Source: Bombyx mori (lineage: Eukaryota > Arthropoda > Insecta > Lepidoptera > Bombycidae). From it: a DNA stretch of 64,000 nt. The notes under the pieces were generated by a model. It saw only the letters and a program-made list of their open reading frames with translations. It searched no databases and was not told the DNA's origin. Each line of letters begins with the position of its first letter. Positions within the stretch are counted from its first letter, which is position 1. The stretch covers positions 13,826,731 through 13,890,730 of the forward strand of contig NC_085117.1 of assembly GCF_030269925.1 (NCBI RefSeq), given 5' to 3'. The translations under genes and the position numbers were made by a program. Below, piece by piece: positions 45,290 through 56,302 of the stretch.

Positions 45290-46010
45290 GTAATAAAAAA
45301 AAAAAAACGGTGCGTGTACTTATGTACGCGCGTAAGAAGTTATACTTTATTTTTATTAATTTTTTTTATTTTTTTTTATTTTAAATAATTAATAATAAGT
45401 ATTTAACGTTAATAATTTAATAATATTTAGTATGAATTATATTAAATAATAATTTTGTCATTTATATTACTAAATAATACATACGGATAGTTAACCTCAA
45501 TTGTATTGGAGCACTTAGGTTGATGAGCACAGTTTTTTCACAAATATTTTCTAATATGAATTAGTACTGATTTAAATATTCAATTTAAATCACATCTGAT
45601 TATAATTCAGACGCACATATAAAATTCGCACTTGTATAATGAAAACAAAATGAAAACACGTGTTTTAAATGTAGAAACTCAAAGCATGTGGATAAATATT
45701 ATAAATATAAATACACAGTGAACAGAGGCGGCGTGCGTGCCAACATGCGCCACTAACAAAGGTTCTCCATTTCTGTTTTGTTAGTAGCATTTTTTACGAG
45801 TATACATGCGCGAAAGTTCACCTGCGGCTATATTCAGACTCGCCAAGTTACGTCGGTCGTATTGTAATGAGCGATTTACTGGGCAACTTCATTCTGTTCA
45901 TTTTGTGTCACGGAGCGCGCGCATCGTAAAATTTCACTCTCATCAATTTTTCATAACGCGCCTAAAGAAGTATAACTTCAAAAAATTGATTATTTTACAA
46001 ATTAAGTTCT
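45290..46010. other. Possible inverted-repeat-bounded AT-rich element
   Basis: cgcgcgtaagaagttatact near 45333 and the inverted aaagaagtataacttc near 45965 share a 12-13-bp inverted core, and the AT-rich interior is non-coding. It could be a MITE; the match is short. Confidence 0.3.
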
Positions 46011-46211
46011 AATAATAACAACGTCTTTTACGGTTTCGAATTTCGCATTATTTTTATTGTATTAATTTCGAAGTTTTGAATACTTCACATTTTACTTGAA
46101 TATGGTGTTGGTTTAAATTTTTGCTCTAATTCGCTAAAAATACATTAAAATTAGTAAAATGAACAGAAACTATTTAAATTAATCGTTTCGATATTATTTT
46201 TCTTGTTAGAG

Positions 46212-46395
46212 ATATTGTCTTGGTGGTGGAGTAGTTAGCACCACTGCATGTTGCGCCTAGGGTCGTGGGTTCGATTTCCACAACGGTCAAACGTTGTATT
46301 GTGAACTAGCTTGCTTACTCTTGGTCTGGGTGTTTATTATCTGTATATTTATATATTTAAACATATATAAGTATGTTTATCACTGTCTACTCTTC
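46212..46395 (+). repeat. tRNA-headed SINE (non-Bm1)
   Basis: Head with GTAGTTAGCACC and GGTTCGATTTCC, then cttggtctgggtgtttatta and an AT-rich tail. Same family as 120-262 (minus). It is not a functional tRNA: the arms do not pair and no anticodon stem is evident. Confidence 0.65.
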
Positions 46396-46884
46396 ATCCC
46401 CGAAATTATTTAATGGATTCAAATATTTTTTCCGAAATCGTCCAACCTATTATTCTATTAAAAAACATAACTACAGTCTTCGGCTTGATGTACCCATACT
46501 TGGGACCCCCTGAATATTGCATTCGTTGATCCTGTGAACTGAACTTATCCAAAGTAATCGACCATTGTCTCCAAACAAACCGATAGAAAGGTATACCGAT
46601 TGATGAACGTTCAACCAAAAAAAAAACGGACTCTTAAGCTCGGGGGAAAAACGGTTTCTGAAATGATTTAGACATTAGTTCAAGGTAAAGTGGGACTGAA
46701 ACTGAAGTATTAGCTACAAAGAAATAAATTACTTTGCTTTTAGTAGAATGCCGATTACACTCATTGGAAAACGTTAGGTATTTTCTTTTCTGTATAAAAA
46801 TTACGTGTATTCGTGTGTTTTTTCTGTAAAAGTGATAAGTTACCAAATTAATAGGATCCTGCCATATATATAATATAAAAAGAT

Positions 46885-47250
46885 GTGTGGTGTCGTGGGA
46901 CACCGGATAGGAACGAAGTTCCTTATTATAAAAATATTAGTTTTAAGTTCTATTCGAGGTATAAAGAAAATAATTATTCGGGTATACATTTATTTTTTTA
47001 TTGATAAAAATAAAAATAAAACTACTTTGCAAAGTTATCAAGCTTATTTTATTCACAATTATTTATAAAAAAGATATAATAATAATAATAATATACAAAG
47101 AAACAGCTATTTATAGGAATAATAATAACCGTCATCACGTCGACTATATATTAGACACTGTATAGCCATCATACTAAGACTATACATAAATAATAAAAAT
47201 CTTACGTTACGGACGTTTTTTCCCAGTTAGGGTACCTCTCCGCATCGTAA
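46885..47250 (+). mobile_element. Two-hairpin element, copy 1
   Basis: Left end tgtgtggtgtcgtgggacac contains hairpin 1 (GGTGTC-gtgg-GACACC, 46889-46904) and hairpin 2 (GGAAC-gaa-GTTCC, 46910-46922). About 90 bp of left end and about 55 bp of right end (cttacgttacggacgttttt...ctccgcatcgt) match the copy at 49791-50198 in reverse complement. The interiors are unrelated. No transposase encoded. Confidence 0.7.
47073..47094. repeat. (AAT)n microsatellite
   Basis: About six AAT units, inside the two-hairpin element. Confidence 0.85.
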
Positions 47251-47399
47251 ACTAAAACTCCGGTAAAATCAAATAAATAAGTTGATGTAATTAGAACAAA
47301 TTCGTAAGTATTCAAAAATGTCAGAGCTCTTGTTCGAGATGACATCACGGCACAGTAACCCTCTTATCGTTGCCGCCGTAAGCTATATCTCCAATACAG

Positions 47400-47500
47400 A
47401 TGACGCCACCGCCCAGACATGTTCTTTCGGGCTCACTCACCAGTGACTATGAATCCAAAATAGACCCTGGTGGATACTGATAGACAGATAGGAAATATAA
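47400..47500 (+). repeat. Jockey-like LINE 3' fragment
   Basis: cagacatgttctttcgggct, gggctcactcaccagtgact and gaccctggtggatactgata match the 30395-30825 copy. Confidence 0.5.
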
Positions 47501-48185
47501 TCCAATTTTGATAAAAGGCTTAGGTTAGAATAGAGGTGTTTTTTGTTTAAATATCACAGAGACTCTTATAGATTTATAGTTCTGTTTCTATGCTTAGCAC
47601 AGATCGTATATGATAAGGACATCAGGTCATTCGACCTTTCGCTTAGCTGACGGTAAGCCCTTTGGGAAAACCGAGCTCAATCCTGTTCTAATTTAAGTAC
47701 TAATTTATTGAGAGATGAAGTAATTTGTGATTAAATATACTTCGTTTGCAGAGACTTTGATCAAGCACTATATTACCATTAGTAATATTCTTTTATCTAC
47801 ATTCGCGTTGTGGGTAAAGAACAATTTTTTTGGTGGTTCCCTAAAAATGTTTTTTTCCTAAATTGAATTTTGTTTGATTAACTTCCCACTGTCTTATTAG
47901 TTATGTTCGGATTTGTTTACAGTCCAGCTTTATCGTTTAAGTCGAAATTTACTGCGGCCATTAAGAATATTACGTTTTGTTAATGGCGATATAAATTGTA
48001 GATTGCTGCCGTTTCATAGTCGTTGCTGTTCGTTGTTCGATTTTGAATTAGCAATTTTATTAAATCAAGGCTTTGTTCAGTTTCTTAGTGATGCTATAGA
48101 GATTTTATACTTTTGTAACCTACTGCGATTATACCGTAACCTTTTTGTACGTAATTTGTGTTTCTGTCAAAGAATATATTGCATA
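47501..48185. other. Spacer, nothing recognised
   Basis: The plus frame starting at 47913 runs into the next mobile element and is not supported. Confidence 0.4.
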
Positions 48186-48477
48186 CTAGCTGACCCGGCA
48201 GACTTTGTAGTGCCTCAATCGATAAATAAAAGACCTTAACTTTTGTACAAAATAAACTTAAAACAAACAAAAGGAATCCGTCCGACGGGGGACACATCAA
48301 GGGAAAAACAAAATTGTTATTTTTATTTAATTCCGACTATTTTAATATTTATCTACCTTTTAAACCTTCTCTGGACTTCCACAAATAATTCAAGACCAAA
48401 ATTAGCCAAATCGGTCCAGCTGTTCTCAAGTTTTAGCGAGACTAACGAACAGCAATTCATTTTTATATATATATAGA
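48186..48477 (-). mobile_element. Helitron-like element, ~290-bp family
   Basis: Complete copy, plus strand CTAGCTGACCCGGCAGACTT to tatatataGA; followed 8 bp later by a second copy in the same orientation. Confidence 0.7.
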
Positions 48478-48485
48478 TATATAGA

Positions 48486-48726
48486 CTATCTGACCCGGCA
48501 GACTTCGTAGTGCCTCTCTCGATAAATAAAAGACCGACGGGGGACACATCAAAGGAAAAACAAAATTGTTATTTTTATTTAATTCCGAGCATTTTCATAT
48601 TTATCTACCTTTTAAACCTTCTCTGGACTTCCATAAATAATTCAAGACCAAAATTAGCCAAATCGGTCCAGCCATTCTCGAGTTTAGCGAGACTAACGAA
48701 CAGCAATTCATTTTTATTTATATAGA
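48486..48726 (-). mobile_element. Helitron-like element, ~290-bp family, internally deleted
   Basis: CTATCTGACCCGGCAGACTT (CTAG mutated) to tttatatagA. About 50 bp are missing: ataaaagacc is joined directly to gacgggggacac. Confidence 0.7.
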
Positions 48727-49141
48727 TAATGCCGTATCGTCAAACTATACAGCTCTGCATTAGCTTATTATTAAATACAACCTTATCCATACGGAATTTC
48801 AGAGGCATGTTGGTAGCATGTTGCCCGGGTTTGACACGCTCGTCACGCGAACAAGAAGCGACAAAGGAATAGTTAACGAATGTTTACACAGGTCGCCTTC
48901 TGTGTGAGTGTAAGTAGACTTCATACTTGATAACCAATACTGAATACAGATTGTGCTGATTAGCCGTTAAATTCAGTGAGCATGAGTTCCGACGTGTGAT
49001 TGTTTAATGTGCGCAACGAAATTGTCTAATTTTATCATTAGCGTGTTGCGTATGAAATCTCTTTTACTGTAAAACGGCTTTCTACATATTAAGAGCAAAC
49101 GATCGCAAAATTGTGTTTTCAGCTTTTGAAATATATTATTC

Positions 49142-49203
49142 ATGGCTGATGTCCATGAGCTACGGTGACTACTCACCATCAGGTGGGCCTTATGCACATT
49201 TGC
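49142..49203 (+). repeat. LINE 3' tail, same family as 5067, inverted
   Basis: gatgtccatgagctacggtg, actactcaccatcaggtggg and ccttatgcacatttgcct match the 3' UTR of the LINE at 5067 in opposite orientation. Confidence 0.55.
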
Positions 49204-49211
49204 CTTAACCT

Positions 49212-49483
49212 TCTATATATATAAAAATCAATTGCTGTTCGTTAGTCTCGCTAAAACCCGAGAACGGCTGGACCGATTTGGCTAATTTTAGTCTTGAATT
49301 ATTTGTGGAAGTCCAGAGAAGGTTTAAAAGGTAGATATGAAAACACTCGGAATTAAATAAAAATAACAATGTTGTTTTTCCTGTGATATGTCACCCGTCC
49401 GACGAATTTCTTTTGTTTGTTTTAAGTTTATTTTATACAAAAGCTTAGGTCTTTTATATATAGATTGAGGCACTACGAAGTCT
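49212..49483 (+). mobile_element. Helitron-like element, ~290-bp family, 3' end lost
   Basis: TCTATATATATAAAAATCAA through family core to gaggcactacgaagtct; the gccgggtcagctag terminus is missing. Confidence 0.65.
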
Positions 49484-49790
49484 ATAAAAATAATCACAGT
49501 GGGTTAAAAATTGTAAACACATTATTTTCATAACTTGAATATTTCACTTCAACTGTTTGTTCACTTGTTTCACTTCACATATATTGCAAAATTTATCACG
49601 CTGAAAATAATAAGCGAGATAGCAAACAAAGTATCACAGTACAGTTAATGCTACAGTGGATAACATGAAATCATACGGCGCCTCATATGCTTTCGCGATT
49701 CAAGTATGTATTCTGTATTCGCAAAAGTCTAGTCCACAATAGTCCAGAATAATTTAATTAATTTTTTTTATTTGGTACTCGGAAACTTTT

Positions 49791-50198
49791 GGAACGAAGT
49801 TCCTTATGGGACGATGCGGAGTACCCTAACCGGGAAAAACGTCCGTAACGTAAGATTTTTATTAGTAACGCACACAGTGTACGCCTTGACTTTGTAATAA
49901 CGTACAAATTAGTAATGCACACAGTGTACGATTTAACTTTGTAATAACGTACAAAAAATATTATATTTTTTTATCATTCATTGCCAACGATCTCAGAGCG
50001 TTCGTTAGCGCAATACACTACCTCTTATGCAAACAACAGTGAATGAAGTGTAGCACAATAAGCTCGCACGTTACCGAATGACTGTGGGTTGTCGCGAAAC
50101 CTCCAGTTTTATTTTCTTTATACCTCGAATAGAACTTAAAAATAATATTTTTATAATAAGGAACTTCGTTCCTATCCGGTGTCCCACGACACCACACA
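49791..50198 (-). mobile_element. Two-hairpin element, copy 2
   Basis: Bounded by ggaacgaagttcc (49791-49803) at one end. At the other it has ggaacttcgttcc (50160-50172) plus the hairpin ggtgtcccacgacacc (50178-50193) and accacaca. The ends match copy 1 (46885-47250) inverted. The interior differs completely and holds a 47-bp tandem repeat. Confidence 0.7.
49864..49957. repeat. 47-bp tandem repeat x2
   Basis: agtaacgcacacagtgtacg (49864) and agtaatgcacacagtgtacg (49911) start two units that differ at only a few positions. Confidence 0.9.
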
Positions 50199-52041
50199 TA
50201 ATTTTATATACTCGTATTTTACAAATCTTACTTCTAAGCATTTGTGTCTAACATGACATTGGTACTTGGCGCTTTCTGCATTTGTCTTTTTCTCGCCATC
50301 TCGACAATTTGAAAATCAATAGTATTAATTATTTGAAGTAATCTTAACATAAACTAAGTCGAATAATAAATACAATATCGGGCTATGCAGGTACAATCGT
50401 ATAGGTCCCGTTGGAAAAGTTAAAGTCACGGAAATTCGATCTTATGTCTTTAACGTTATGGTTTACCATACCGTACACTTATTTTTATTGACAAAATCTT
50501 CTGGCGTAGATGGTCAAACGTTTTCACGAGCTACGTGATGTTTGAACGGACAAAGTTAACGCCATCATCGACTGTCAAGGAAGTTTCAATTGCATTGGTT
50601 TAATTGAGCATCCTTCAAATTAGTATACGTGTATCTCCTGGGCAGGAATTAGCAGTAGTGTTAAATTTAATTAAGAGGCTAATGAACCCAATGTATCTCC
50701 ACCATAGTTCGATAGGAAAATAAGACTACAAAACGAATACCTTACGTGGATAATGGAAGGATATATCTATTCCGATCACATCCAAAATACGTCCAAAACA
50801 TTCACAGCGCAAGCTCTTTGCAGTACAAACTCACCCTCCAACCAACTGCAGTCCAAGCCGATAATCCAAACAGAATTAGGATTTGCATTGGGACACAGAA
50901 CGTACCTGTTGATCTGCAACATAGCCTGTGCAAAGCAATCGATCAATGTCTCCAAATAAACAAACATAAAGGTATACCCTCTGATGACTATTCCACAGGG
51001 AAACAGAACTTCAAAAGCTTACTAGAAAAAGCGAGCTCCATTTAAAGCTGCTTCGATATTAGTGGTAGATGTCTTGGATGCGATAAATATTTGTATGTAT
51101 TTTGTTATTGATTTTGTAAGCGTTATAGGCTTGTCTTGTATTAATGGTCTTGTCTTGTAACGTCTTCGGAAATGCCGGAGACGTTAATCCTGCTCGTGCA
51201 ATTCATAAGCTCAACCGAATAATTATAATTGCCTTATAGTCACTAAATAGTGTGTTTGTAGGTAAGCAAAGCCAAAGTCCAAAGCAGCTGAGGATTTGAC
51301 CCAATAGGTTGGCGGAGGAATTCGTTTACATAATTGTTTTTGATGATACAGACTATGGCATCGTTTTATCGTCAAAAGTGTACTTTTAGTGCGTCGAAAA
51401 TGTAGAAATTAAAGCTGTCATGGCCACACATTTTCACGGTAACAAAATACAATATCTTACGGTATTCCGCAACAAATAATTCTCGTATATAAACATTCTG
51501 ATCCAGACTTTACCAACACTTGTATGCTGCATGCGCCGTTGCGTTCAGGATCAGAGATTTGTTTACTTTGAATATTGTCACGTCTGATATTCTTATTCAT
51601 GGACCCAAGAATAGTAGATTTCAAGATTTTATTATTCAAAAGACGCAAGCGATGCAGTATTGAATGTTGATTTCGGAAAACGATGAATTATATGGCATTA
51701 TTTATTTAGCATTAAAAATAATACTCATTTTATTAATGGTTTTCAGATACAACCAAAATTTGGTGGCAAGTAAATTAAACCATGCCAACAATAGTTAGTG
51801 AGTAAAACGTTCATGGTCGTCTTAGGCCGATGATTAATTTCACAAGAGACCACTAAACGAACGTAGGAACACAAATCCGATTGTAGCTTTGACAATACCC
51901 CTTTGCTTTGGCAATCATAGCGAAGAGATTGCATGTAGTAGTACAGTTAGATTCGATTTCGAAACAGAATCATGTATCAGTAGGATTCGATTTATCTTAT
52001 CATGATATATGTATCTTTGAATCGAAGTAGCATAGATATAT
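50199..52041. other. Spacer, no supported gene
   Basis: A 99-codon plus frame (50746-51045) and an overlapping one in another frame exist. About 50 bp at 50936-50990 recur at 46556-46608, so at least that part is a dispersed sequence. I do not call a gene. Confidence 0.3.
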
Positions 52042-52288
52042 TTACTGGCGGTAGGACCTCTTGTGAGTCCGCGCGGGTAGGTACCACCACCCTGCCTATT
52101 TCTGCCGTGAAGCAGTAATGCGTTTCGGTTAGAAGAGTGGGGCAGCCGTTGTAACTATACTGAGATCTTAGAACTTATATCTCAAGGTGGGTGGCGCATT
52201 TACGTTGTAGATGTCCATGGGCTCCAGTAACCATTTTACACCAGATGGGCTGTGAGCTCGTCCACCCATCTAAGCAATAAAAAAAAAG
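52042..52288 (+). repeat. Bm1 SINE, headless
   Basis: tactggcggtaggacctctt through ccacccatctaagcaataaa and an A-run; a well-preserved body. Possible 6-bp duplication agatat on both sides. Confidence 0.94.
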
Positions 52289-52972
52289 ATATGTATACAT
52301 ATATCAGCTTTTTCAGTTAGCAGATGTACACAAAAATATGCTGGTTGAATTAAACGAAGCGGTTACTGAAGCTCATGGAAATAACGTTAATGCCACCACC
52401 CACTTCGATGCATGAGGTTAAAAACTCAATTGTTTTCGTTGCTTAATTGTTGCATAGATTTTGTTTCACCCTTTGACCGAAGGACGTGGATACTTTGTAC
52501 TAGCAATGTTATTCTAACTAATTTCTCCTGAATTACTTTCTACTTGAATCTATATCCGAGCATACGACAGATTGTTAAATTATAGGCTAAATCAAACTTG
52601 AAATTTGACTGTGTAGATCCACTGATTGACGAGGCTGAAAAAGGAGTCTAAGCAAAAAAAAATAACTGTCTAATCCTATTCTAGACAATCACAACGTCAA
52701 TATATAACTTCTATATCATGCCTATCAATGCTAATATCGCTCATAGATACTAAGGTAGTGATCGCACTGATTATAGTCACAGCCTATGTAGGTATATATC
52801 AGAAGGGGTTGCGTGTTCAAATCAGGTCGGGGTCACCAGCTGTACGAAACGAAAAAGGGAAGATCTTCCGCCGAGCGGGTGATATTGCTCGGTAGACTGA
52901 CGGTCCAAATGTTGTTGTTCGGAACTTGTATCTTGAAAATGTCGTAAGCGAGATTCAGACAATTGTCAACCT
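52289..52972. other. Spacer, nothing firm
   Basis: ttgcgtgttcaaatcaggtc at about 52809 resembles a B-box, and ggtagtgatcgcactgatta upstream could be an A-box, so a worn SINE head may be present. Too weak to call. Confidence 0.3.
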
Positions 52973-53136
52973 TTTTTTATTTATCGCTTAGATGGGTGGA
53001 CGAGCGCACAGCCCACCTGGTGTTAAGTGGTTACTGGAGCCCATAGACATCCACAACGTAAATGCGCCACCCACCTTGAGATACAAGTTCTAAGGTCTCA
53101 AGTATAGTTACTGCTTCACGGCAGAAATAAGCAGGG
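52973..53136 (-). repeat. Bm1 SINE with 36-bp microhomology deletion
   Basis: Normal 3' part to agtatagttac, then directly tgcttcacggcagaaataa. The lost segment is bounded in other copies by two ttac words, one of which remains at the join. 5'-truncated after aagcagggg. Confidence 0.92.
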
Positions 53137-54833
53137 GAAAATATCTTGTGTTGTGTGATAACTACCGCCCTGCCTATATATGCATATAAATGTGTTTTCA
53201 AACCTGGTTTGAGAAACAATGTTTTTAGTGAGTGACAAAAATACTAAAGGATTTAACATATTCGTTTGGCGTCATCAGAGCGAAACTTGTTCGAGATATC
53301 GTAGTAGTGCTCTACGTTTCGCTACATCTGGTGTACAAAGCGGAACAAAGGAATTGCTAACGAATGTTTGCAATTCCGTGTTGACAACGGGAACTATCGT
53401 CCTTCTATTGTTGAATGTAAAAGATAGTCTATCACGGCCGACAATGAAACGCCGTGGATCTAGAAGACTTTAAGAGTCATTTTCGAAACTAGAATGTTAT
53501 TATTTTGAATGGCTTTTTCAAATGTATTTGGAATAGTTGTATACTATTACTATGTTTCAAATCGTAAGAGCGATCACATACGGTACATCTCCATATATGA
53601 TTTATTGTCGTTGAAGCTTCACAATAAATCACCCGTAACTCGTATATTTGATAGAAAAATAAATAAACCAAACAACGTCCCGTGCAAACATTTGAAAATA
53701 ATCTAGTTATCTCATTATACAACATATTAGGTCATTATAACTTATCCGCATTGAAACATAAGACTTAGATGTTTTAATGAGATTTTTTTTAAACTATGGA
53801 CGTATCTAGTAATATGCAAGTTATCTAAATGTATGCTATCGTATGTTATTTTGTAGTAAGCCTAAAACAAAACTTGAATGCTATTAATACGTAATGCAAT
53901 AAAATAAATTGCCATACTCATCTATCTCCAGTCCTCATCTATATCAATACTCATCTATCTCCAGTTTTGTAGCTAAAATAAACGAATTGTTTCGGTAGTC
54001 TTCAAGAATCCACAATATCACCGAATTACAGACAAGAGAATTTCCGAGAAAATGTCTGTATCTACATATATAATATAAAGGTCTATATATATTTGCGATG
54101 TGGAGTCAAAGTAAACATTCGTTAGGGATCCGTATGAGTCATCTTTGACATACGTGACTGGAATACGAGATGGAATGACATGTTGGCATGTAGTCGAAAT
54201 GAGTACACCTCGTCTTGAGGTATTTGCAAATTACAACCACACTCGATGGAGGTCGCGTCAGAGTTACACGACGATGTAAGGAATGTTCCCAAACAGAAGT
54301 CTTCCTGATAATAAGGAAAATGACTCAAAATAGAACGGCGAATGATAAAAAATAAACGGAGATTATTTTCCAATTGCACGGGTAAATTTAAGATATTTAT
54401 TTATATTTTCTTTTTTTTGTAAAATACCTTACATCCCTACAGTCTCTATTTTGTTTTAGTTTTGTAATTTTTTTTCTTAAATTCGGTTTATTGACGGAGC
54501 AATTAAGTAATAATAACAAAAAATAAGAAAATTATTATTATTAGCACAGGTTTGTCACCAATATCATCAAATTACGGTAATATGTATTTTTGTAGGCGAT
54601 CATTATTATACGTAGTGCTTATGTAGCGTTGTTTTTGACGCTGGATACATATAATGTTTTATATTTCACGATATTAGAGGTGCAAGGCCAAATTTGCTCC
54701 TAAACTTCTAATTATAGGAATATAAAATTAAAAATATAATTTTATATCCGTCTGTAATTTTTTTTCTTAGTGTCAAAGCCAACCGCTGACGATTTCTTTG
54801 AAACCAATTCAAAACACTTTGAAATAGGTTTCT
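53137..54833. other. AT-rich stretch, nothing recognised
   Basis: Frames at 53219-53473 (+) and 54122-54379 (-) have no motif I recognise and are not supported. Confidence 0.35.
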
Positions 54834-54847
54834 AGGATGCAACACAA

Positions 54848-54990
54848 CGGTAGGAATTGGAAGAAGAGGAGGACTTTGGTCTTCCTACTCTCCCTCTTCT
54901 TCTCTGGAGGCGCCGGAGTCCGACATAACCCGGTCTATTACCCCTCTCGACCGGATATCCTTAAATGGATTCCCCAGCGTTAAAAAAAAA
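54848..54990 (+). repeat. Short LINE 3' end with perfect target duplication
   Basis: A 143-bp insert from cggtaggaattggaagaaga through ctggaggcgccggagtccg and ctctcgaccggatatcc to ccccagcgtt plus 10 A. It is flanked by aggatgcaacacaa at 54834-54847 and 54991-55004, 14 bp identical. A recent, heavily 5'-truncated non-LTR insertion; the family is unknown to me. Confidence 0.85.
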
Positions 54991-55151
54991 AGGATGCAAC
55001 ACAATCAAATTTACGGATTATCCCGAAACTATCAGTATTACTCTTCAGATAGATACAATTATGCTTGTGATAGTTTTTCAAAATGTCGGGATTCATATGT
55101 TGTACAGGAAACGTTTATTTGGAAATCCAATAGATACGGATATTTTTTTAC

Positions 55152-55920
55152 TTTTTTTTTTTTTTTTTTTATGATTGAAAGTTTACTGGTGGCCCGAAGG
55201 CCTTTCCAGTTTCACCAGGACAGGTGGGCGAGCAAAGGCTCAGCCAAGAGGGGTGGGATTTGCTAACAACTGCCCGAGCGCCTCCGAAGGAGACCTAACA
55301 ACTCAAGAGCAATTGTTTCGCGAATGAATCTACTACCGGATCGGAATCGCGACCCGCTGAGAAGATCCGGCGAGAAACTCAGCGGGCTGATGCATGGGTT
55401 AGGTTGCACGTCGACCTCTTTGTCGAGTTCGACGAGTACGGTTACCGGGGTCCCTAAGCCTGCCCCTAGTATTAGAGCTGAAGGCATCTAATGCAAAGGT
55501 TATTGGATCTGATGGATCCGTAAGGACGTGTCTAGGGCGTCGACGGTGACTGGCTCCTGCATGATCAGGATTCGGGGAGTAGTCAGCGGCGGCAACGATA
55601 AGGCGATTATCATGACGCATAGCCTTATCGAAGTATCGTTCCGACGCTGACTTCATGTATTTCCGAATTGATTCGAGGCCCAGGTCGTCGTGTAGGTCAA
55701 CGTTCCTCACGAACCACGGAGCCCCGACAGCTAACCTGCAAAAGTGGGATTGTAGGGATTGGAGGGTGTCTATGTGTGTGCGGGCCGCGTGAGCGAACAC
55801 CACACTCGCGTAAGTCATGACGGGCCTTATGCAAGTTTTGTAAAGTGTCACCTTGTTCCGAAGGGCCATTTTACTCCGCTTACAGATCATGGGGTAGCTT
55901 ACAGATCATGGGGTATACAG
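55152..55920 (-). pseudogene. Jockey-like LINE: reverse transcriptase C-terminus and 3' UTR
   Basis: The minus strand (55890-55399) encodes the last ~160 residues of a jockey-type ORF2: ICKRSKMALRNKVTLYKTC, IRPVMTYASVVFAHAAR, GAPWFVRNVDLHDDLGL, then a basic tail. The catalytic reverse transcriptase core is absent because of 5' truncation. The 3' UTR carries the tgagtttctcgccgg and gatccggtagtagattc blocks that define the family seen at 4052, 17470, 24286, 27350, 30395 and 47400. It ends in a 19-base T-run (plus strand, 55152-55170). The 3' half of the UTR (gcccacctgtcctggtgaaa) differs from those copies, so it is a related subfamily. Confidence 0.85.
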
Positions 55921-55933
55921 ATCATGGGGTAGT
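55881..55933. repeat. Triplicated 16-19-bp unit at LINE 5' junction
   Basis: tacagatcatggggta occurs at 55881, 55900 and 55916. It is the reverse complement of the first codons left in the truncated LINE. Confidence 0.92.
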
Positions 55934-56057
55934 TTTTTTTACTGCCTAAGCGTATATATTTGAAATGGTTAAAAGTAAATAAAACGGGGATTGTTACACA
56001 GTTCAAACCGTATTTCAAATTAATCAGTAGCTCATAAAACGTTACGTAGCGTACGGT

Positions 56058-56302
56058 TACTGGTGGTAGGACCTCTTGTGAATCCGCGCGGGTGGGTACC
56101 GGCACCCCGCTTATTTCGGCCGTGAAGCAGTAATGCGTTTCGGTTTGAAGGGTGGGGAAGCCGTTGTAACTATACTGAGACCTTAGAACTTATATCTCAA
56201 GGTGAATGGCGCATTTACGTTGTAGATGTCTATTGGCTCCAGTAACCACTTAACACCAGGTGAGTTGTGAGCTCGTCTACCATCTAAGCAATAAAAAAAA
56301 AA
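56058..56302 (+). repeat. Bm1 SINE, headless
   Basis: tactggtggtaggacctctt through cgtctaccatctaagcaata and an A-run. A T-run plus actgcctaagcg at about 55933-55950 may be the end of another, inverted copy. Confidence 0.93.

Noticed and set aside
46212..46290. tRNA gene
   Set aside because: A- and B-box-like words are present but no cloverleaf can be drawn, and a second copy with the same non-tRNA tail shows it is a SINE head.
47913..48239. 108-codon plus-strand frame
   Set aside because: It ends inside a Helitron-like element, has no motif, and its start has no supporting context.
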